64,000 bases of DNA from Limanda limanda (lineage: Eukaryota; Chordata; Actinopteri; Pleuronectiformes; Pleuronectidae), in the NCBI RefSeq assembly GCF_963576545.1, contig NC_083645.1, positions 1,736,001-1,800,000 of the forward strand, given 5' to 3'. The notes below the pieces were generated by a model that was not told where the DNA came from, did no database searches, and saw only the letters and a program-made list of their open reading frames with translations. Shown in pieces: positions 12,601 to 22,228 of this stretch (its first letter is position 1; the number at the start of each line of letters is the position of its first letter). The position numbers were made by a program, and so were the translations under genes.

Positions 12601-12788
12601 GAAGAAGTGGGGCCTGGCAGACAGCGCTGCATGCGAGTGTGGTGCCCCTGAACAGACTGTCGAACATATTATGACCACCTGCCCCCTACACAGACCACCC
12701 TCGGAAGCCGGCCTCTTTGACGTGGGACCAGAGACAAGGGCATGGCTACAAGACACTGAGTAGGACCTCTGATGTTACACGAAAGAAG
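9639..12788 (+). mobile_element. Non-LTR retrotransposon, jockey/I-group-like
   Basis: This LINE contains one long endonuclease plus reverse transcriptase region and a ~25-bp 3' trailer ending in GAA repeats (CGAAAGAAGAAGAAG). The sequence AAGAAGAC at 9631-9638 recurs at 12789-12796 and may be the target duplication, although the second copy merges with the GAA tail and could be chance. If so, the copy starts only 38 bp before the first ATG, so it lacks any upstream ORF1 and may be 5' truncated. Clade assignment (jockey, I or Nimb-like) comes from motif style and is tentative. No RNase H domain is seen. Confidence 0.85.
9677..12763 (+). pseudogene. LINE ORF2: AP-endonuclease, reverse transcriptase, C-terminal zinc knuckle; two frameshifts
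   Basis: The protein would nick target DNA and prime reverse transcription there. An APE-type endonuclease runs from about residue 38 (LQLNVEGL, then LLQETH, then GDFNCQHTDWGY coded at about 10163-10198). Its usual final SDH motif reads SHH (PRSHHRPS). The reverse transcriptase has [28 protein letters not shown] and the catalytic YADD (11711-11722). The C-terminus has a CxC..H..C cluster (CECGAPEQTVEHIMTTC) typical of this LINE group. Two indels break the frame. About one extra base at 10481-10487 shifts the frame, and about one missing base near 10590-10597 restores it. Between them the original frame meets a stop at 10529-10531. Apart from these the frame is open to the stop at 12761-12763, so the copy is either recently dead or carries sequencing errors. 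Confidence 0.9.
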
Positions 12789-13081
12789 AAGAAGACAATT
12801 CCCACCATGAGAAAGGCACTTGACAACAGTGACAGGAACTTTGAGAGGAACAAGACTCAGGGTGGGCGACCATCTGCCTGGATGGTATAGGGAAGGGGTC
12901 AACCTGCGGCCCCTCTGCAGTGGCTCCCTGTACAGTGTTGTCAAAGTTGCGCATATTTTTCGCGAACGGTGAACTTAACGATTCAATTTTCATATGATGA
13001 ACGTGAGTGAACGTCACCTACACGTTCATTTTTTAAATCCTCATCGTATCAGGCCATCATGAAATACCAGGAGCGTGTGAA

Positions 13082-13108
<27 letters not shown>
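13082..13108. repeat. (GT)n microsatellite inside the hAT element
   Basis: A run of about 13 TG units ending in TTTGCG. Confidence 0.95.
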
Positions 13109-13112
<4 letters not shown>

Positions 13113-13514
13113 GCTCCCAGATAGCGGACACACACACAGGCCCCGGGGCTCCGGCATCCGCCCAGCTCACTCACTCAGAGAGACACCGTGAGATCAGAGC
13201 TCATTCACGTGAAGCAGCCGCTCAGTGACTGGCCGGCTGCTTCTTAACAGTGTAAACAGAGAAAACAGAGAGTTTCTCTGGTCTCAGCTGCTCAGAGATC
13301 AGCACTGCAGCTTCTTGATCAGAGCAGAAGCTGCATTTGGTTGGTACCGAGCTTATGTTTCTGTGTCCGCCTTCTGTCTGACCTGCTCTCCCGTTTTGTT
13401 TTAATATTTCGTCAACTAAAATATGCGTCACATCCTATTAGCTCTACGGCCTGGCGCTGTTCCCTGCAGGTCGCTAATCTAGAGTTTTCGACCCCCGGCC
13501 CCTGTAAACTAAAC

Positions 13515-13683
13515 ATGGATAAATCCCAAAAAATAAAAGTCTGGGAGGAAAATAGAGAGTTTAATTCTGCGTGGAAAGATTAATTAGCAAACAAAAAAAA
13601 TGTAATATTTAAAGACATTTCCAGAGCAAGCACATAGCATCTGCTGAAAAGTACCAAGCTGGAGATGAGCAAAAAAAGCAGAG
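13515..13683 (+). pseudogene. hAT transposase N-terminal relic with broken BED zinc finger
   Basis: An ATG at 13515 opens a 22-codon piece, MDKSQKIKVWEENREFNSAW, which resembles the start of vertebrate ZBED/GTF2IRD2-like hAT transposases (K-x-R-K-V-x-x-E-N-R-x-F). After a stop at 13581, another frame from 13613 encodes RHFQSKH..AEKYQAGDE. This is the H-x4-H half of a BED zinc finger, whose job is to bind the transposon ends. The two cysteines expected between the pieces are missing, so a small deletion and frameshift removed them. The rest of the transposase is absent. The family match is from memory of the motif style, not from a search. Confidence 0.6.
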
Positions 13684-13993
13684 TTCTGTGTTTCATTTAT
13701 TTCAAAGTAGGCCTACACATGTATTTTGTTCTCCTCTTCATAAGAGTTTGGTGTTTTCCTTTTTTGTAACAGGTAAAAATAGCAATAAAATGTCAACAGT
13801 TGTTTTATTGTCGTTCTATAATTTAATCAATGCAACAAACTATAGTTTTTATATATTTATTGTATAGCTATATATATAACTTTATAACCTGTGTTATCAA
13901 ATATGTTTTGCGGCTCCAGACAGATTTAATTTGGGGGCAGAGGGGCCAAAATTGCTCTTGTGATAGTAAAGGTTGCCTACCCCTGGTAGGGTG

Positions 13994-14778
13994 ATAGATC
14001 CACAAGAGATGTAAGATAGCAAATGATAATGATGGTGATAATATAAAGATGATAACTGTAATAACTGAGCAAAATCATACGTGCAGTAGGTGACTTGAAG
14101 ACACAAATATTGAAAAAATGTTCATTCGGGCCGCATAAACTTAAAATGTTAAGATTCACACATTTACACAGCGTCTCCCTCATCTCCAATTATGTGAGCA
14201 GCCAAGTCGCATCAAGTCCCTCAGACAAGTATAGGAAGCACATCATTGAGGGGGGAAATCAACATTTTCCACCAAATTTCTGCAAATTAAATGTGAGGCT
14301 ACACTTGAAGTGTTACAATTCGTCACAATTCAGGCAATTTACAATATATGCCAAGCCGATTTAAGGTTTGAGTTGGGTCTAGTTGAAGAACTATTGGACA
14401 AAGGCAGAGATCTGAAATGCTAGAAATAAGATATCACTATTGTTATTAGTTTTTGTTAATACACCTAAAAGCAACCTGTAAAATAACACAAAATGACTTG
14501 AATGTATAAATGTATACATGAATAAATAAATAAAGAGAGATGGGTTGTGATGAAGGAGAAAACACAGGCAACAGCACTTAGAAGCTATAAGAAGAGAGGG
14601 AAGAAGCTGCAGACATTGATGAATGTTCTCTCAGACCAGACTATTGTTCAAGGATAAACTCTGGTGCCTGCAACCTTGAGTCTGTGCAACTTCATCCAGC
14701 CAAAGCTATTTAACACTCAAGGTTGAGCCACTAAAAGCAGACAGAAACACATTAAAGTCATTACTTCACTTTAAGCAA
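13994..14778. other. Unannotated DNA
   Basis: No supported gene; short overlapping frames on both strands only. Confidence 0.5.
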
Positions 14779-14782
14779 TTAA

Positions 14783-15757
14783 AGGCTCCAGTATGCTACT
14801 ACGTATCCGTTTCTCGGAGAGGGCTTCACAGGGGGCAAAGAGTCTTTTTGATTTTTACCTCTCCGACCACTGTACGTCGAAAAAAATTCACCGCCAAACC
14901 CATAGGTGGCGCAACGGAACACGAGCTCAGAAAAGCCTACCCCATTTGGGAAGAAGAAGTCCACGTGTCTCTGTTTACCTCTGTTAGCTTGCCTCCCACA
15001 CACTGAACCATGTCAACTAACAGAACTAAATAAAGTGACACCCAGCGGGTCAAAATGCTGATGTAATCGTTTCTTAGCGCAGCGGTTCCCCGGTCTTGTT
15101 TCTGAACTGTGTTGCTGATTCCACAGCTTGAATCTGCTTGAGGCTACATGTAGCTAGAAGCTACACGGAGCTAGCTCCCCCCCAGCTTCCACACACAGTC
15201 AGCAGGGACTCCCGACACTAACTACTACCCAGTGTTTGTTTCTAACCTGACGGTATTATAGAAACAGTGTCATGATAGAAGTGGAATTAAAGTCGTGACG
15301 GCGGGTTTTTGCACTGTTACCACCGCAGTTAGCATGGTGGCTAGCCCGCTAGCCTAGCCCGCTAGCGCCGTTTTCAAAGCTCGTTATAACCGTATGTGAC
15401 CGTGCACACATGCCGTCAGTGCTCTAACGAGCCACCGTCAGCCGGACAACTCCGCTGGCTTAACACACACGTCACATTAATCGTAGAATCATAGTTGTGT
15501 TCGTGTTTGTTGCTACAGGGAAGTAAACAGGAAGTTTGAGGTCCGGAAATATGGGAATGACGTCATACGGAAATTATGTCGTTCGCGGACCAATCACAGC
15601 CAAGAGCTGTCCGTGGGGTCTCCGACATAAACACGGACAGTTAGAAAAATCAGAGGTGTACGAAAAGCTCTCCGAGGCGCTCGGAGAGGGCGTTCCACGA
15701 CGGATAGGGCGGTCTTATCTGTCCGTTATAAAAAAAACGGAGAGGCATAAATTGGCC
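14783..15757. mobile_element. TTAA-flanked non-autonomous DNA transposon, 975 bp
   Basis: TTAA lies at 14779-14782 and 15758-15761. The left end starts AGGCTCCAGTATGC..TATCCGTTTC and the right end, reverse complemented, starts GGCCAATTTATGC..CTCCGTTT, giving imperfect inverted ends that share GGC, CCA/CAA, TATGC and TCCGTTT. CTCGGAGAG motifs recur near both ends in both orientations, including a perfect hairpin (9-bp arms, 3-base loop) at 15668-15688. These could be subterminal transposase sites. The middle is CpG-rich (GCTAGC repeats near 15340-15365). No transposase frame is present. Confidence 0.5.
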
Positions 15758-15761
15758 TTAA

Positions 15762-16587
15762 GAGTCTGTGGTCGGTTTCTGAGAGTGTGTTATTTGAATT
15801 GATAAAACAAATATTGAATGTTAATGATTTGAGCTAGGTTACCTTTAAAAGGAAGTTAAACTCAAATATATTTATGAAAAATATGTTTGTTAGACCAAAG
15901 GAGACTCCTGTGAGTAATAATGTGCTGAACAAAGTGGATAACAATCTACTTTATGGATTATTGTTGTGTAAGAAGTTCACATTTTGATCCTGGGTTGGTG
16001 GAGCAGTGTCCTGTTGGGAGCATTCAGAGACCAGTAAAGTTAACATAATGAAAATGAACCCATTCTATTTATATGCCTGCAAAATTCAGGCATAAGCTTT
16101 ATCTAAAAGATAAGGAATCAACCTCTGGGGACCGTGAATATCCATAGTACTTTACAAAAGACTGAATAAAATAGAAGAATGAAATTCAACCAGGGCTAAA
16201 AAGGTTTCTTATTCATTACAATTAAAGTCACTGCATTAGCAAGTTTCAACTTTAAGCTACATATTTAAACAAATCAAGACACTGGCCCTAACATAGCAGT
16301 AAAGTTCATTAACCATAATTTACAATATCAAGAGGACTGGGAGACATGAATAGAGTCAAGAAACAGTAACAACTAATTTGTGTAATCTAGTCATTGTAAA
16401 AGGATTCTAAGAGACACTATAGGTTACTAAAACATTATACCAGTAGAAGTTTAAGTATACAACGCAAAACTTTTATCAGAATGAAGGCGGAGTATAACTC
16501 ATTTGAAGGAGAACAGCATCTGTTCAGGGATGATAAGAACCAAACTTTTCAAGGCTCTACCAGTGAAAAGCTCCAACAATCGTAGCC

Positions 16588-16589
<2 letters not shown>
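15762..16589. other. Unannotated AT-rich DNA
   Basis: No supported gene or repeat family; many short A/T-rich runs. Confidence 0.45.

Positions 16590-16660
<71 letters not shown>
16590..16660. repeat. (CA)n microsatellite, about 35 units
   Basis: The longest pure dinucleotide run in the window, ending 166 bp before the Gypsy 5' LTR. Confidence 0.98.
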
Positions 16661-16663
<3 letters not shown>

Positions 16664-16826
16664 TAACCCAGGGCTAACCTTAGCCCAAGGCTGTGTAGGA
16701 TTCACAATGTATATATGTCAGATGTCTGCTGGGCCTAGTCTTTACAACGTAAAATGTTGTTGTGTTGCTGTTAGGTCCAGTCCCGAATATTAAGATAAGT
16801 TGGATTATATGTAGAACTTATTCTTC

Positions 16827-17341
16827 TGTTCTGTGTTATTGTTTACTCACATCTCCTCTCGTTTCAGATTCCTCACTCCCTCCCTCGTGTGTGTGTTCCA
16901 CGTTGTTGATTAGTGACTCCTCCCCGATTGTTTGCACCTGGTCCTCATTACCTGGTGTATTTAGTCTGTGGGTTCCTGTGTTGCGTTGCCAGTTCGTCTT
17001 TGTATCTTCATGTTCTTAGCGTCCCAGCAGTTTCTCCGTATAGCTACCTTGTTACCGATCTCTGCCTGTTTAACGACCTACGTCTCTGCCCTCTCCCTGT
17101 CGGATACCTCGCCTCGTGATCGACTGCCTGCCCGTGTACCGACCTTGGACTGGTATCTTGACCAACTCTGCCGCTGCCTGCTCCCTGTTGGATTTACCCG
17201 TGTACCGACCTTGGACTGTTATCTTGACCAACTCTGCCGCTGTCTGCTCCCTGTTGGATTTACAGTAAAAATTGTTAACAGCACTTACCTGTGTCTTCGA
17301 GTCGTGCGTTTGAATCCACACACCATCCTGGATCCTCTACA
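16827..17341 (+). repeat. 5' LTR of the Gypsy element
   Basis: The LTR runs from TGTTCTGTGTTATTG to CCTCTACA, the usual TG..CA form, and matches 26784-27298 at 514 of 515 positions. The copies also share two bases upstream of the TG (TC), so the left boundary is an inference. A 66-bp unit is tandemly duplicated inside at 17131-17196 and 17197-17262, and the 3' LTR has the same duplication. Confidence 0.95.
16956..16997 (+). promoter_or_regulatory. Predicted LTR promoter and transcript start
   Basis: TGTATTTAG at 16956-16964 is a weak TATA-like box. About 25-30 bp downstream, GCCAGTTCGT at 16988-16997 is exactly complementary to the leader just after the LTR (17344-17353). If transcription starts near 16986-16988, those ten bases would form the mRNA 5' end that primes reverse transcription in Tf1-type elements. 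This would make about 16827-16987 the U3 region. The start site is inferred from this agreement only. Confidence 0.45.
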
Positions 17342-17343
17342 GT

Positions 17344-17353
17344 ACGAACTGGC
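17344..17353 (+). other. Candidate self-priming primer-binding site
   Basis: ACGAACTGGC, two bases after the LTR, is the reverse complement of GCCAGTTCGT at 16988-16997. The whole leader between LTR and gag ATG is only 19 bases. Tf1 of fission yeast and its Tf1/sushi relatives prime with the folded-back 5' end of their own mRNA instead of a tRNA, and this arrangement fits. I did not test tRNA 3' ends as an alternative. Confidence 0.5.
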
Positions 17354-17360
17354 CATTAAA

Positions 17361-20300
17361 ATGGATTCAGCCGACTCCGGTTCCGGGCACCCTGCCCTGC
17401 CGACACCAGTACTGCAGCAGACGGAGGAACAATTTAAAACAGTTCGCCGTGAGATGCAAGGGTTGTCGGTACGCCAGGAGAACATTCACAGCCAGGTTAG
17501 TTTTCTGACTGATCAGTTGCAGAAACTCATGGATCGTTTGGATACCTTCACTGCTCCGAGTGTTGTTGTTCCAGCTCCCATTCCAGCTCCAGATCCAGCT
17601 TTACTTCCTGCTGTTGCCCCGCATGCTGTCTCGCCACATCTCTCGCGTCCCGAAAGATTTTCCGGGGATTCTGGAGACTGTCGGTCCTTCCTGGTCCAGT
17701 GTGTCTTCTCCACTTCGAGTTAAATGCATCCGCTTTCCAGACGGAGCGCTCCAAAGTGGCCTACGTAATTTCGTATCTCTCTGGCAGGGCAGAGAGATGG
17801 GCGACAGCTGAGTGGATAAGAGACTCGCACATCTGCTCCTCGGTGCAGCTGTTTACGGAGACACTGAGCAAGATCTTCAACACCACTAGCCCCGGAAGAG
17901 AGGCGGCGAGAGCACTGATGGGATTTCGCCAGGGCAATCGACGCATCTCGGATTACGCTATTGAATTCCGCACGTTGGCAGCCGATAGCGGGTGGAATGA
18001 GGAGTCCCTGTTCGACGCATTCCTGTATGGGTTAGCAGAACCCATAAAAGATCAATTAATCAACTGTGAGTTGCCAAAAGACGTGGATTCGCTCATAGCT
18101 CTGGTGGTCAAGATTGATAAACGTCTCCAGGACCGGAGGAAGTCCAGACCGGACTATTCTACTCCCGTCCAGAGGGGGCAGTCAACCAGTACTCAGCAGC
18201 CCTGGCAGGCTTCGGCGCGGTTCACCCACACGGCCGGCGCATCTGCGCCCTCTACTGGTGAGGAGGAGCCAATGCAGCTTGGGCGAACCAAGCTCAGTCC
18301 AGAGGAGTGTCAACGTCGAGTCCGTGAGGGGAGATGCATCTATTGTGGGCAGAAGGGTCACTACATCTCAGGCTGTCCAGTGAAGGACCAGGCAACGGCA
18401 AGATATACACTGGTGAGTCACACTACTGTGTCTGCTGTTCGACCTTTCATGCAAGCCACGCTCATTACCCAATCTCAGATTGTCAGTTATCCTTTTTTGG
18501 TTGACTCCGGGGCTGACGAGAATTTTATGGACTGGAGGTTAGCGAAGAAATTAAATTTAAAGTTAATTCCTCTCCCCAAACAAGTAGAGGCTCACGCTCT
18601 AGATGGACGGTTACTATGTAAAATAACGCACCGGACTGATCCAATTCAGATGATTATATCCGAGGAACATTCTGAGGCTCTGAGTTTTTTCCTTTTTGAC
18701 TCTCCAGCACACCCTCTCATTTTGGGGTTTCCATGGCTCTCCAAACACAACCCTCACATGAACTGGGGTACAGGGGAGATAACAAGTTGGGACAAGAACT
18801 GTTCGGTAACCTGCATTCGCGCTGTGTCTATCTCCAATGTATCCTACTCTTCTGATGTCTCTTCTCCCAAGTGTCTAGAACTTCCTGTGTCTCGATCGGC
18901 TGTCACCTCTCCCCGCACAGATTCATCGGATGCGGATTTCCCAGATCTCTCCCAAGTTCCTCCATGTTACCTAGACCTCAAGGAGGTCTTCAATAAGACA
19001 CGGGCTACCTCTTTACCACCTCATCGACCTTATGATTGCGCCATTGACCTGCTACCAGGTAGTTCACCCCCTAGGGGGCGCCTCTATTCCTTGTCTTCCC
19101 CAGAGGTAAAAACAATGACCAAATATATTGACTCCTCCCTGGCAGCAGGACTGATTCGGCCGTCCTCCTCTCCTGCAGGAGCGGGGTTTTTCTTCGTGGC
19201 CAAGAAGGATAAAACGCTCCGCCCATGTATTGATTATCGGGGTTTAAATGAGATAACCATCAAGAATCGTTATCCTCTTCCCCTCATCTCCTCTGCGTTT
19301 GAGCTATTAAGGAACGCTAAGGTCTTCACCAAGTTGGACCTGAGGAACGCCTATCACTTGGTGAGGATAAGAGAAGGGGATGAGTGGAAAACAGCCTTTA
19401 ATACCCCCAGTGGTCACTATGAGTACCTCGTGATGCCATTTGGTTTATGTTATGCGCCAGCGGTATTCCAGGCCTTGGTTAACGACGTGCTTCGTGATAT
19501 GTTGAACCAATATGTCTTTGTTTATTTAGACGATATCCTCATCTTCTCTCCAGATGAGACCACTCATGTCCAGCATGTTCATCAGGTTCTCCAGCGTCTT
19601 CTCACCCATCAACTCTTTGTGAAGGCAGAGAAATGCGAATTTCACGTGTCCTCTGTCGCTTTCCTAGGGTTCATCGTTTCTCAAGACAACATCCAGATGG
19701 ACCCAGCTAAGGTTAGCGCGGTGACTGAGTGGGCTACTCCCACTTCTCGCAAACATCTCCAACGTTTTCTGGGATTTGCTAATTTTTATAGACGGTTCAT
19801 TAGGAACTTTAGCACAATTGCATCTCCATTGCATAAACTGACCTCCTCCAACATGAAGTTTCAGTGGTCACTACCAGCTGAGAGAGCCTTTCAAAGGTTA
19901 AAGGAGACATTCACTACTGCCCCAGTCCTCACGCTCCCGGATCCTAGCCTTCAGTTTGTGGTTGAGGTTGATGCCTCGGACGAAGGAGTTGGGGCCATCC
20001 TCTCGCAAAGAGCAGAAGTGGACAAGAAGCTTCATCCCTGCGCTTTTCTCTCTCAGAAACTCTCGCCCGCTGAGCGAAATTATGATGTGGGGAATAGGGA
20101 GTTGCTAGCGATTAAAGTGGCTCTAGAGGAGTGGCGTCATTGGTTGGAGGGAGCAGAACAGCCGTTCTTGGTTTTAACTGACCATAAAAATCTCGAGTAC
20201 ATCCGTTCAGCCAAACGTCTTAATTCTAGACAGGCCAGATGGGCTTTGTTTTTTAATCGATTCAATTTCTCTCTGTCATATCGCCCCGGGTCTAAAAATG

Positions 20301-21417
20301 GTAAAGCTGATGCTCTGTCTCGTTTGTTTGACCCTGGTTCTGTTCCGAGAGCTCCTTCTCATATCTTGCCATCATCCTGTGTGGTAGGGGCAGTTACCTG
20401 GGATATTGAACAGAGGGTCAGACAGACAAATGTGAATTGTCAGGTGCCGGACGGCTGCCCTCCGAACCGTTTGTTTGTGCCGATGCAACTTCGTTCGCAG
20501 GTCATTCATTGGGCCCATACCTCCCGGATTTCCTGTCACCCTGGGATACGGCGGACGCTCTATGTGGCCAGACAACGCTTTTGGTGGCCGTCCATGGAGA
20601 GAGAGGTCAAGGAATATGTGACTGCTTGTCCTGTCTGTGCTCGGAGCAAGAGTTCGCGACGTCCACCCTCTGGTCTCCTGCAGCCACTTCCTGTGCCCCA
20701 TCGCCCCTGGTCTGACATCGCTCTGGACTTCGTTACCGGGTTGCCTCCTTCGAAAGGTAACACCACCATTCTAACAGTTGTGGATCGTTTCTCTAAAATG
20801 GTTCATTTTATTCCCCTGCCCAAGCTGCCTTCGGCCAAAGAGACTGCAGAGGCTGTCCTGGAACACGTGTTTCGCATTCATGGATTCCCGAAGGATGTGG
20901 TGTCAGACCGGGGTCCACAGTTTGTGTCGCAATTCTGGAAGGCGTTCTGTTCCCTCCTCGGTGCCACAGTGAGTCTCTCTTCCGGTTATCATCCCCAGTC
21001 CAACGGCCAGGCAGAGCGAATGAACCAGGACCTGGAGACCGGTCTACGATGCCTGGTCTCCCAAAACCCGGTCACCTGGAGTAAGCACCTCATCTGGGTA
21101 GAGTATGCACATAACACATTACCCAGTGCTTCTACAGGCCTTTCTCCCTTTCAATGTGTTCATGGCTATCAACCTCCATTGTTCCCCGACTTGGAGGAGG
21201 AGGTCAATGTTCCTTCTGCGCAGAGGTTCATACATCGGTGCCGTCGGATTTGGAGTGGGGTCCGGGAGGTCCTCCTAAGAGGCTCTGTCCGTACAAAAAG
21301 AGCGGCGGACCGACGTCGGACTCCTGCACCTTCTTACCAACCGGGCAATAAGGTTTGGCTGTCTACCCGGGACATTCCCCTACGTGTGGAGTCCCGCAAG
21401 TTGGCTCCCCGTTTTAT
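17361..21417 (+). pseudogene. Gypsy gag-pol, frameshifted in gag and cut off by the L2
   Basis: The single gag-pol frame starts at ATG 17361. Gag has a Glu/Gln-rich coiled-coil-like start, a Pro/Ala-rich linker and a capsid region. A CX2CX4HX4C zinc knuckle ([14 protein letters not shown], coded from 18335) should bind genomic RNA. Protease follows (VDSGADE, near 18503), then reverse transcriptase with YLDD at 19522-19533, RNase H ([10 protein letters not shown], then TDHKNLEYI), and integrase with an H-H-C-C finger (about 20512-20640) and the DDE core ([22 protein letters not shown]). One break lies in gag. An extra GT in TGTGT at 17700-17704 moves the frame from one ending at 17723 to the one used by the rest of pol. 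Pol is then open until the L2 junction at about 21417, where RKLAPRF reads into the L2 tail. The 3' remainder lies at 26594-26783. Confidence 0.93.
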
Positions 21418-22228
21418 CAATCAATCAATCAATCAAGTTTTATTTGTATAGCCCACATTCACAAATAACAATTCGTCTCATGGGGCTTTAACATTGTGTG
21501 ACATCCTCTGTCCTTAACCCTCAACAAGAGTAAGGAAAAACTACTAAAAACCCTTTTCACAGGTAAAAATATGTAGAAACCTCAGAGAGAGCCACATGTG
21601 AGGGATCCCTCTCTCAGGACGGACAGAAGTGCAATAGATGTCAGGTGTAAGAAAACATCATCAGGATTTTTAGCAGCATCCATTAGGCTAAACATTTTTC
21701 AATACTATGTGTCAGGCAGTCCCGCTGCAATCACAGTCTCTGGCCAGCAGCAAGACCACGATCCAGCATCAGGATGGGATCCACTATAATCCACAGTCAT
21801 TGTCCACCGCCGCCAGTTAGAATCCATTATCAGCTGCCGCCTCGGTCGTGGTCCCTCATCATCCGATGCCAACGCGACAAAGGATCCTCCATTACAACGA
21901 CGATCAGCTGGCACGATACAGAATCCACCGAACTGGATCCACCATTGCGACCTCCGACACGCGATCCACAATCATAATCCATGGTGCGGCCACAGCTGTG
22001 GCCCTGCATCCGCGGGCGCTAAGGCACAGAAACTCCGGGAAAAGGGGTCAAGTTAGTAACATGTACTGATGAGATAAGAATTAACTTGATGTGATAAATA
22101 TGGAGAAAAGGAAGGAGAAGCAGGAAAGAGAAGCTCCGTGTGTCTTGTGTCATAAATTCCCTGTGCGTCTTAGCATCATCAGGGGTTTTTGCCATTTAAT
22201 CAAATTTGGAACATCGCACAAATTAGCT
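21418..22228 (-). other. L2 3' untranslated region and tandem tail
   Basis: This minus-strand sequence lies between the ORF2 stop and the tail. The last bases (GGGCTATACAAATAAAACTT then TGAT repeats) are the part the LINE reverse transcriptase would recognise to start copying. The same end type is seen, decayed, at 3766-3866. No open frame of interest. Confidence 0.7.

Larger units (their letters stand above)
12893..13985. mobile_element. Degraded hAT element, about 1.1 kb
   Basis: The left end reads AAGGGGTCAACCTGCGGCCC. The right end, reverse complemented, reads CAGGGGTAGGCAACC. Both match the CAGGGGT..GCAACCTGCGGC pattern of a large hAT group. Flanks GGTATAGGG (left) and GGTAGGG (right) look like an 8-bp target duplication with a small later deletion. 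Inside are a (GT)n run at 13082-13108 and two remnants of transposase coding sequence. The size and broken reading frame mark it as a non-autonomous internal-deletion derivative. Confidence 0.65.

Noticed and set aside
10712..12763. Separate LINE protein starting at 10712
   Set aside because: That codon is GTG and the reading frame continues upstream to the indel near 10597, so it is part of the same ORF.
16503..16793. Thr-His repeat protein
   Set aside because: It is a translation of the (CA)n microsatellite.
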